Source of the DNA: Desulfobacteraceae bacterium
Lineage (GTDB): Bacteria; Desulfobacterota; DSM-4660; Desulfatiglandales; Desulfatiglandaceae
Length of the DNA: 5,036 nt
Reading direction: 5' to 3'
Assembly: GCA_030642205.1 (NCBI GenBank)
Contig: DAOWOF010000181.1
Span: 1 to 5,036, forward strand
In this document: positions 1 to 5,036 of the stretch, in pieces
Layout of the letters: each line of letters opens with the position of its first letter
How positions within the stretch are numbered: the stretch's first letter is position 1
Notes under the pieces: generated by a model
What the model was told of the DNA's origin: nothing
The model's database searches: none
The model's input: only the letters and a program-made list of their open reading frames with translations
Translations under genes and position numbers: made by a program

Positions 1-48
1 GAAGGGGATCTGGAAGGACTGTATCCAACTATAATTATTCGTCCTTAA
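1..48 (+). CDS. 3' end of an unidentified plus-strand gene (partial)
   Basis: Frame 1 is open from the left edge and reads EGDLEGLYPTIIIRP before a TAA stop at 46-48. The other two forward frames stop at 31-33 and 57-59. The frame-1 ending falls just before a strong hairpin, which is where a gene should end. Fifteen residues are too few to name a family, and I recognise none. The gene would converge on the minus-strand gene ending at 140. The evidence is the position of the stop next to the hairpin plus a plausible composition, so this is a modest-confidence call. Confidence 0.5.
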   Translation, partial: EGDLEGLYPTIIIRP

Positions 49-51
49 AAT

Positions 52-101
52 TTAAATAGAGCCTGAACGAAAAAACTGGTTTTCGTTCAGGCTCTATTTA
101 A
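52..101. terminator. Perfect 22-bp hairpin between convergent genes, probable bidirectional terminator
   Basis: Bases 52-73 are exactly complementary to 80-101, leaving a six-base loop AACTGG at 74-79. The GC-richer core is GAGCCTGAACG (59-69) pairing with CGTTCAGGCTC (84-94), with A:T pairs on both sides. On the plus strand the core is followed by TATTTAA, and on the minus strand by TATTTAAATTTTAA, so each direction has a moderately T-rich tail. It lies 3 bp after the plus-strand stop at 48 and 38 bp after the minus-strand stop at 140. That placement fits an intrinsic terminator serving both genes. The tails are not classical unbroken T runs, so efficiency cannot be judged. Confidence 0.8.
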
Positions 102-139
102 GCAAATCTCAATGAACTTCAAAAATTATATGTGTAACA

Positions 140-1000
140 TCAATTAATAAGTATAATCGTTTTGCCGGACAGGCCTGTAATAACCTTGCTTCCTGTCCCT
201 TTTAGACCTGTTGTATGTGGCAGCAGCTGTGCCTTTTTTAAGGTAAGTTCCCTGTCTGATGATCTACCCATACGATTATCTGTTTTTGAAATTAAAAGCA
301 ACTCCTCATCATGCGGGAATAATTCTGCAATAGCCTTTATAACCTGTACATCACATGTAACAAAAAACTCATATTCTTGCAGGTTGTTGCCAAAGAGACC
401 AAACCAGGCTTCAAAGACCAGGTGGACGTGGGATATATCCATAAGTGGAGAACTTGTTGCCCCTGGAAGATACTTTAGGAAATTTTCTTTGGAAGAATCT
501 GCGTCAAACAATCCTGTCAAAGGAGATGATTTCTGCTGCAGGTCATAAAGAAGAGCGTCTGAGTCGGATTGATTCTCTTCCATTTCCCTCGCCAGATGGA
601 GGATAAGGTGCCATTTTATTATCTGTTGATCCAGCTTATCAGAATCTGTTTCCGGATGATTTTTAATCAGTTCCCTGATTTCCCATGGGGTTCCTTCAGA
701 TATGTCAGTCGTAACCAGGTTTTGTAAAAACAAAACTGAATCTTTATGTATCCCTTCTCTTATCCAGACACGATATTCTGCCAGAAGCCCCATGAAATCT
801 ATTTTGGGCTTCATCTCAGCCAGAGGCTTGCAAATCTTGATATCCAAAGCCTGTTTATCAGCCCGGTCATCCCCAGGTAAAGGATCTTCCATAAACCATG
901 GCTGCATGATTGCTAATTTATCTGTTTGGCTGCTAAGCTTCTGATATGTTAAGTCATTTACAAAAGTATGGGGAAAAAGCACAACTGGTGAATAAAGCAA
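140..1000 (-). CDS. Conserved-looking hypothetical protein, 286 aa, function unknown
   Basis: I do not recognise this protein. It begins at TTG (1000-998) and ends at TGA (142-140). The start is chosen because a strong AGGAGG lies ten bases upstream (1016-1011), and the frame is closed by a TGA within 30 bases upstream. It appears soluble and cytoplasmic: there is no signal peptide and no membrane-length hydrophobic segment. The N-terminus (LYSPVVLFPHTF, then MQPWFMEDP at about 32-40) looks like an ordered alpha/beta start. The middle (about 66-155) is rich in charged helical sequence, and 192-240 (FEAWFGLFG, EYEFFVTCD, HDEELLLIS) looks compact. The last 45 residues are basic and end in a short hydrophobic strand, TIILIN. 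No catalytic motif or metal-binding cluster stands out. It is separated from the upstream radical SAM gene by 264 bp, so it may have its own promoter. Confidence 0.82.
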   Translation of the reverse strand: MLYSPVVLFPHTFVNDLTYQKLSSQTDKLAIMQPWFMEDPLPGDDRADKQALDIKICKPLAEMKPKIDFMGLLAEYRVWIREGIHKDSVLFLQNLVTTDISEGTPWEIRELIKNHPETDSDKLDQQIIKWHLILHLAREMEENQSDSDALLYDLQQKSSPLTGLFDADSSKENFLKYLPGATSSPLMDISHVHLVFEAWFGLFGNNLQEYEFFVTCDVQVIKAIAELFPHDEELLLISKTDNRMGRSSDRELTLKKAQLLPHTTGLKGTGSKVITGLSGKTIILIN

Positions 1001-1010
1001 CTTGATAAAT

Positions 1011-1016
1011 CCTCCT
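1011..1016 (-). promoter_or_regulatory. Ribosome binding site AGGAGG for the 286-aa gene
   Basis: The minus strand reads AAAAGGAGG from 1019 to 1011, followed by ten bases and then TTG at 1000. The near-perfect Shine-Dalgarno match decides the otherwise doubtful TTG start. The spacing is a little longer than the usual 5-9 bases. Confidence 0.75.
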
Positions 1017-1149
1017 TTTGTTCATAGGGACGGGACCAAAATAACTTTTCAAGCCCCATGTCCTGGCAGGCATAATAAATGAAAGAAAATTTGGCGTCCT
1101 TCAAATTTAGTTGACACTTTAATTGCTGGATTAAAATTTAATACCTTAT

Positions 1150-1178
1150 GAGTTGTCCAACTTATTTCCAGACAACTC
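1150..1178. repeat. 8-bp perfect inverted repeat, 13-base spacer
   Basis: GAGTTGTC at 1150-1157 is exactly complementary to GACAACTC at 1171-1178. It lies 87 bp beyond the radical SAM stop. The minus-strand sequence after the stem (ATAAGGTATT) has no T run, so it is a poor intrinsic terminator. It could be an operator, an RNA hairpin in the message, or chance. Confidence 0.45.
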
Positions 1179-1264
1179 TTTACTATTTCAGCGCTTTTTT
1201 AAACATCCCGCAAGCTTAAAGGTTTGTTGGTTAAACCGGCACCTGTATACCACAATCCAGGAAT

Positions 1265-2995
1265 CTAGGATAGCAGGTTATTCTTTTTATTAATTTCCGC
1301 TTCTTTTGCGTAATTTCCCAATGCATGGTAACAATTGGCAATATATGGAATAATTTGTGGTGAAGTCTCAAATTCAAGAAAATGGGATAAAGCTTCCTCA
1401 AAAGCTCCGAGATTCATATAACTAATCCCCAGACATAAAATCAATTGTTCGTTTTCAGGAAAATATCTTATGGCTTTAAGAAGAATCCTTATTGATTCTT
1501 TAAAATCCTTTCTCATTTGCCTGATTATGCCCAGCCCTAAAAATGCCCTTTGATCAGGATAATACTCCAATGACCGTTTAAATAATTTTTCCGCTATTTT
1601 TTCTTTATTTTGGATTTCTTCCTTATCCGCATAATCTCCATGGGAGAAGGTCATTCCCAGCCTTGAAAAAAAATCAGAGTGCATGGGATAGAAGGATTTC
1701 TCATTTATTAGTTCAACGGAATCGGCATATAGATTGATATTACTATAATAATAACTCCGTAGCTTATGTCCAAAGGCTATAATCATATCTTGAGAAAGCA
1801 GGGGATCAGTTTCAAAATACATGATATCTTCAATCTTTTTTTTCCATATGTCATCGGTTATTCCAGTCTTTTTTTGGTAATCGTCATAGAGCGCTGTGCC
1901 AGGAAAAAGATCAAGGATATAAAATATAGCGCTCAATGGCTTAATCTCATCTATTAAATCAATTGTTTCCTGGATGGTAGACCATGTTTCACCTTTTAAA
2001 CCATAAATAAAATATGCACGGGACAAGATCCCATATTTAGTGGTCATCCGGAAGGCCTTTTTGATCTGTTCATCTTCAATTTTTTTATTCAGGATCTGAT
2101 ATCTGATCTTTTCTGAGCCACTTTCCACACCATAACTGATCTGAATACAGCCTGCCCTTCTCATCCAGGATAAAATTTCTTCATTAACATAATCAACCCG
2201 TGAAATTGCGGCCCATGTTATGTTAAGGTCTTTCTCTATTATTTTTTGGCAAATCTCTATCACCCGTTTCTTATTAATGGTAAAAGTATCGTCTGAAAAA
2301 TAAAAAAAAGAGACTCCTTTCCGTGAAAGAAGTTCCAATTGTTCTACGAAATAATCGGAGGAATGAAACCTTACTTTGCGACCCCAAAATTTCGGTGACC
2401 CACAAAAGCTGCAATTTCCAGGACATCCACGGGTAGAAGAAAGATGCTGATAAGTGAAATACCTGGCCGGGACAGGGAGTTCATCGAGGTCTTCAATGTA
2501 AGCAGCCGGTTCGGTTTTGATTGCCTTGCCATTTTTATTATATGCGATCCCTTTAATCTCGGAAAGCTTATTATTAGCAGGATTTTTTAAATATTCAACT
2601 AGACCTAAAAAAGGGTATTCTCCCTCTCCTATCACCAAAAAATCAATTTCCTTGAAATTTTCTAAAAGATGCTTCCAGAGAAAAGTCGCGCCAATCCCCC
2701 CAAATATTATTTTTATTCGTGGATTTATCTGTTTGGCAGTTCGTGCTATTTCTATACCGCCCCAACGATTTGCCTGAAGAATAGATAAGCCAATAATATC
2801 AGGTGCTTTTTCAAGCAGTCCCTCTTTTATTAAATGGGGGGCTTTGTTAATATCATGCCAGTTCAGGATTTCCACATCATAATTATTTTTCTTTAAAATG
2901 GCCCCAATATAATATAGCCCAATGGGCAGTATGCTTGTTTCTTCCCCATAGAGACGATCTTCAATACAATATGGATAAATCAGGAGTATCTTCAT
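1265..2995 (-). CDS. B12-binding domain radical SAM protein with C-terminal TPR repeats
   Basis: The 576-aa protein has three parts. Residues 1-140 form a Rossmann-like cobalamin-binding domain starting MKILLIYP, with the family's GGIGAT (99-104) and GEGE (123-126). I see no DxHxxG cobalt-ligand motif, which is usual for this radical SAM class. Residues 185-400 are the radical SAM core. CPGNCSFC supplies Cys191, Cys195 and Cys198 for the [4Fe-4S] cluster, with FSDDTF at 233-238 and a GVESGSEK SAM-contact loop at 289-296. Residues about 466-572 carry roughly three TPR-like helical pairs. Known relatives use SAM, often with cobalamin, to methylate or rearrange unreactive carbons; the substrate here is unknown. 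It is cytoplasmic, with no signal peptide. The ATG at 2995 is chosen because the domain begins there and a TGA lies 15 bases upstream in frame. Its ribosome site is weak (AAAGG, 16 bases away), suggesting coupling to murJ 45 bp upstream. The stop is TAG. Confidence 0.93.
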   Translation of the reverse strand: MKILLIYPYCIEDRLYGEETSILPIGLYYIGAILKKNNYDVEILNWHDINKAPHLIKEGLLEKAPDIIGLSILQANRWGGIEIARTAKQINPRIKIIFGGIGATFLWKHLLENFKEIDFLVIGEGEYPFLGLVEYLKNPANNKLSEIKGIAYNKNGKAIKTEPAAYIEDLDELPVPARYFTYQHLSSTRGCPGNCSFCGSPKFWGRKVRFHSSDYFVEQLELLSRKGVSFFYFSDDTFTINKKRVIEICQKIIEKDLNITWAAISRVDYVNEEILSWMRRAGCIQISYGVESGSEKIRYQILNKKIEDEQIKKAFRMTTKYGILSRAYFIYGLKGETWSTIQETIDLIDEIKPLSAIFYILDLFPGTALYDDYQKKTGITDDIWKKKIEDIMYFETDPLLSQDMIIAFGHKLRSYYYSNINLYADSVELINEKSFYPMHSDFFSRLGMTFSHGDYADKEEIQNKEKIAEKLFKRSLEYYPDQRAFLGLGIIRQMRKDFKESIRILLKAIRYFPENEQLILCLGISYMNLGAFEEALSHFLEFETSPQIIPYIANCYHALGNYAKEAEINKKNNLLS

Positions 2996-3040
2996 TTTTA
3001 CGACTATTCAACCTTTTGAATTTGAACTGTATTATTCCTG

Positions 3041-4606
3041 TTAGAATCGAGGCAACATCTCTTTCAAATCTTTTAGTTCATGACAGCCAAGAATCCAGGC
3101 ACTAAAAAGATAAACAATAATACCGATTATAATGATGACAAATAGTCCTGCTGTCAAAGAAAGGATTCCAAAGCCGGAATTTATAATAAGCCATTTGGCA
3201 TGTAGAAAATAAATTATTAATCCCATGATAATAGCAGCCATAATGTGTTTCATGATTTTTCCTATAAAAGGCATACTATGGTGCCATGGAAGCTTTTTAC
3301 CAAGGAAAAAAAACAACAAAAAAAATTGAGACATGGAGGAAAGAGACAGGGCAAGGGCAATCCCGCCATGACGTAAGGGCCCGATAAGGAGCAGAGCAAA
3401 TAAAAGATTAAGAAAAAAGGTAATGATTGCGATTCTTACCGGAGTCTTTGTATCCTGGAATGCGTAAAAGGCTGATAGCAAAATCCGGTTGCAGGCAAAT
3501 GACCATAGACCGATAGAGTAGTAAAATAATGCTTTATTTGTCATCAAGGTTGTAAAAGTATCAAAGGCTCCACGTTCAAAAATAATCATAATAATGGAAT
3601 TACCGAGGATCATAAGACCCGCCGTTGAAGGAATACATATAAATAAAATCAATCCAAGAGAGTGTTTCAATGTGGATGAAAACTCATCAAACTCCTTAAG
3701 AGTCACTTTTTCTGTAAGGGCGGGGAGAGCCGCTGTACTTATGGCTATCGCAAATACCCCCAGAGGGAACTGGACGAGACGGTCTGCATAGTATAACCAG
3801 GAAATACTTCCTTCCTCCAAAAAAGATGCCAGAAAGGTTCCGATATAACTGTTTAACTGATAGACGGCAGAACCAAGGATGGCGGGTAACATTAACCTGC
3901 CTATTTTTTTTACACCGGGATGAGACGGTCTCCAAAGAGGCTTAAATACAAATCCTGCCTTTATTACAAACGGTATCTGAAGAACCACCTGAAAGATTCC
4001 GCCAATAATAACGCCAATGGCAACTCCTATAATCGGCTCTTCAAAAAAAGGTGAAATTAAAAAGATCGCCCCGATAATCCCCAAATTCAGAAAAATCGGA
4101 GCGGCAGCTGGAGCCGCGAATTTTCTCAGTGAATTAAGGACTCCCATGAAAAACGCGACAAGGCTAATAAAAAATATATAGGGAAAGGTGATCATGGTAA
4201 GCAAGACGGTAAGTTCATACTTCGCCCCTGAGCTGCCAAAACCAAAGGCCTGAAATTTCACAATCCAGGGGGCCAGAATTATTCCGGCAATGCTGATAAT
4301 CGTCAAAATAATGGCAAGGATTGTCAAGACAATCCTTGCCATATCAAAGGCATCCTGCCTGCCCTTTTTATTGAGATATTCGGTAAAAACCGGTATAAAG
4401 GCCACAGTAAGAGATCCCTCAGCAAAGAGTCGTCTCAATAGATTCGGGATACGAAAGGCAACAAAAAAGGCATCAGCGGCCAGGCCTGCGCCAAAGAATC
4501 TGGCGACTATCACATCCCTGACCAATCCTAAAATACGGCTTAAAAAAGTGAAAAAACTAACCACTCCAGCATCATGGCTTACTTTATTGTTTTCTGATTT
4601 ACTCAA
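3041..4606 (-). CDS. murJ: Lipid II flippase MurJ (MviN family)
   Basis: MurJ flips lipid II, the undecaprenyl-linked peptidoglycan precursor, from the inner to the outer face of the cytoplasmic membrane. The 521-aa length is normal for the family. The N-terminal signature is clear: SRILGLVRD, then FFGAGLAADAFFVAFRIPNL, then LRRLFAEG. Arg24, Arg30, Asp45, Arg58 and Arg276 (in YYADRL) align by eye with E. coli Arg18, Arg24, Asp39, Arg52 and Arg270. Fourteen hydrophobic segments can be drawn, roughly 13-38, 45-73, 91-115, 131-155, 165-185, 190-217, 238-258, 270-293, 314-343, 356-380, 388-409, 414-435, 449-469 and 479-505. This is the full MOP-superfamily fold. The start is TTG (4606-4604), five bases after an AGGA; no ATG fits. 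Codon usage looks like its neighbours'. The unnamed gene ends 39 bp upstream and the radical SAM gene starts 45 bp downstream, so they are probably co-transcribed. Confidence 0.97.
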   Translation of the reverse strand: MSKSENNKVSHDAGVVSFFTFLSRILGLVRDVIVARFFGAGLAADAFFVAFRIPNLLRRLFAEGSLTVAFIPVFTEYLNKKGRQDAFDMARIVLTILAIILTIISIAGIILAPWIVKFQAFGFGSSGAKYELTVLLTMITFPYIFFISLVAFFMGVLNSLRKFAAPAAAPIFLNLGIIGAIFLISPFFEEPIIGVAIGVIIGGIFQVVLQIPFVIKAGFVFKPLWRPSHPGVKKIGRLMLPAILGSAVYQLNSYIGTFLASFLEEGSISWLYYADRLVQFPLGVFAIAISTAALPALTEKVTLKEFDEFSSTLKHSLGLILFICIPSTAGLMILGNSIIMIIFERGAFDTFTTLMTNKALFYYSIGLWSFACNRILLSAFYAFQDTKTPVRIAIITFFLNLLFALLLIGPLRHGGIALALSLSSMSQFFLLFFFLGKKLPWHHSMPFIGKIMKHIMAAIIMGLIIYFLHAKWLIINSGFGILSLTAGLFVIIIIGIIVYLFSAWILGCHELKDLKEMLPRF

Positions 4607-4611
4607 GGGTA

Positions 4612-4615
4612 TCCT
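4612..4615 (-). promoter_or_regulatory. Ribosome binding site AGGA for murJ
   Basis: The minus strand reads AGGA (4615-4612), then TACCC, then TTG at 4606. The five-base spacing is good and supports the TTG as the murJ start. The site overlaps the edge of the CTATAGTTT tandem repeat. Confidence 0.65.
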
Positions 4616-4631
4616 ATAGTTTCTATAGTTT
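4614..4631. repeat. Tandem 9-bp duplication CTATAGTTT x2 ahead of murJ
   Basis: CTATAGTTT occurs at 4614-4622 and again at 4623-4631 with no gap. It lies in the 39-bp space between the upstream gene and murJ and touches the murJ ribosome binding site. It contains the palindromic core CTATAG twice. It may be simple replication slippage or a small regulatory or mRNA element; the sequence does not decide. Confidence 0.5.
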
Positions 4632-4645
4632 TAGTTTTTAGGAGT

Positions 4646-5036
4646 TTATCCAGGATGAAGTGAAGAAAGAGTAAGGATTTTATAGCCTTGTTTCGTTAAA
4701 AAAACTTCAATTTCATTGGGAAGACGATTCTCTGTGGCAAAGACAGACGTTTTGTCAGTGTCCAAAAAAATGAGACCTGGAACAGATATCTGAATATTAC
4801 GATCATTTTTTCTGGCAGAACACCAAAAGGTTGGGACAGGGACAATACGACTGCCAATAAATTCAAGCGTTTTAGATGCTATATTTAGAGGTTTCTTTTC
4901 ATCTGCGAGAGATAATATCCGGAATTGATGTTCTTCTAATAAGGCGATAACATCAGGATCAAGGCCGGATAGGTCTATAATCGCATCTATGCCTTTTATT
5001 CTCAGGAAAAAATCCGCCTGGATTATAAGTTTAAAA
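4646..5036 (-). CDS. Unrecognised protein, C-terminal 129 residues only (runs off the right edge)
   Basis: The minus-strand frame is open from the right edge (5035) to a TAA at 4648-4646, with no stop in 129 codons; the start lies outside the window. The visible part begins FKLIIQADFFLRIKGIDAII and ends KILTLSSLHPG. It looks like a real soluble alpha/beta protein. Beta-strand-like stretches (DAIIDLSG, FRILSL, IQISVPGLIFLD) alternate with helices (DPDVIALLEEHQ, NEIEVFLTKQGY). The pattern of strand, then 'xxLLEEHxFRIL', then later 'EVFLTKQGYKIL' suggests two related alpha/beta halves, which is an inference by eye. There is no membrane segment in this part and no catalytic motif I can name. It ends 39 bp before murJ on the same strand, so it is probably co-transcribed with it. 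Confidence 0.8.
   Translation of the reverse strand, partial: FKLIIQADFFLRIKGIDAIIDLSGLDPDVIALLEEHQFRILSLADEKKPLNIASKTLEFIGSRIVPVPTFWCSARKNDRNIQISVPGLIFLDTDKTSVFATENRLPNEIEVFLTKQGYKILTLSSLHPG

Larger units (their letters stand above)
1001..1264. other. Intergenic gap between the radical SAM gene and the 286-aa gene
   Basis: This 264-bp stretch holds no gene I can defend. It contains the ribosome binding site of the 286-aa gene, an inverted repeat (1150-1178) and a smaller one (TTTAAT at 1118-1123 against ATTAAA at 1130-1135). It also contains weakly coding-like text on the minus strand. One frame is open from 1137 to a stop at 958-960, overlapping the start of the 286-aa gene, but it has no ATG with a ribosome binding site. 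I could not pick a convincing minus-strand promoter. Candidate -35-like TTGAAG and TTGAAA hexamers exist, but their spacing to any -10 box is poor. Confidence 0.6.

Noticed and set aside
162..944. Plus-strand open frames at 162-548 and 702-944
   Set aside because: They lie entirely opposite the 286-aa minus-strand gene, have serine/cysteine-rich low-quality translations and lack ribosome binding sites.
970..1027. ATG-started 19-codon frame (MNKRRIYQVALF...) overlapping the start of the 286-aa gene
   Set aside because: It has no ribosome binding site of its own, since the AGGAGG lies inside it, and its length is within chance.
1111..1137. TTGACA followed by TAAAAT on the plus strand, resembling a sigma-70 promoter
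   Set aside because: The spacer is only 15 bases, it points against every gene nearby, and there is no plus-strand gene downstream.
1199..1267. TAG stop of the radical SAM gene followed by 21 in-frame sense codons, raising pyrrolysine insertion or readthrough
   Set aside because: Known pyrrolysine use is confined to a few methylamine methyltransferases, the TPR tail already ends naturally, and a 21-codon open stretch after a stop is expected by chance.
1766..2777. Plus-strand open frames at 1766-1957 and 2517-2777
   Set aside because: They are antisense to the well-supported radical SAM gene and look like no protein.
3594..4619. Open frames at 3594-3791 (+), 3696-3935 (-) and 4290-4619 (+)
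   Set aside because: All are out-of-frame or antisense shadows of murJ, whose family assignment is secure across the whole length.

Overview
The window reads like a stretch of ordinary chromosome from an AT-leaning Gram-negative bacterium. My best guess is an anaerobic deltaproteobacterium of the Desulfobacterales type. That rests on a cobalamin-type radical SAM protein with a TPR tail, a proteobacterial-style MurJ and the general look of the proteins. It is an impression, not a phylogenetic result. I see no rRNA, tRNA, CRISPR array, transposase gene or phage gene.

Almost everything is on the minus strand, so the layout is best read from the right edge leftwards. An unrecognised gene enters from beyond the right edge and ends at 4646; only its last 129 codons are present. 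After 39 nt comes murJ (4606-3041), the lipid II flippase, starting at a TTG codon behind an AGGA ribosome binding site. After another 45 nt comes a 576-residue B12-binding/radical SAM/TPR protein (2995-1265). These three genes are closely spaced and co-directional and probably form one transcription unit. Then comes a gap of about 260 bp with a small inverted repeat and some weakly coding-like text. It is followed by a 286-residue protein of unknown function (1000-140), which starts at TTG behind a strong AGGAGG. A perfect 22-bp-stem hairpin (52-101) closes the minus-strand block. On its other side the last 15 codons of a plus-strand gene end at 48, so the hairpin sits between convergent genes and probably works as a bidirectional terminator.

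Functionally, only MurJ can be assigned with certainty: it moves lipid-linked peptidoglycan precursor across the inner membrane. The radical SAM protein is confidently placed in its superfamily, but its substrate cannot be read from sequence. Its position behind murJ allows a guess at a cell-envelope or lipid substrate but does not prove one. I found no clear new biological system. The items most worth a second look are the orphan radical SAM-TPR protein, the two unrecognised genes and the 1001-1264 gap.
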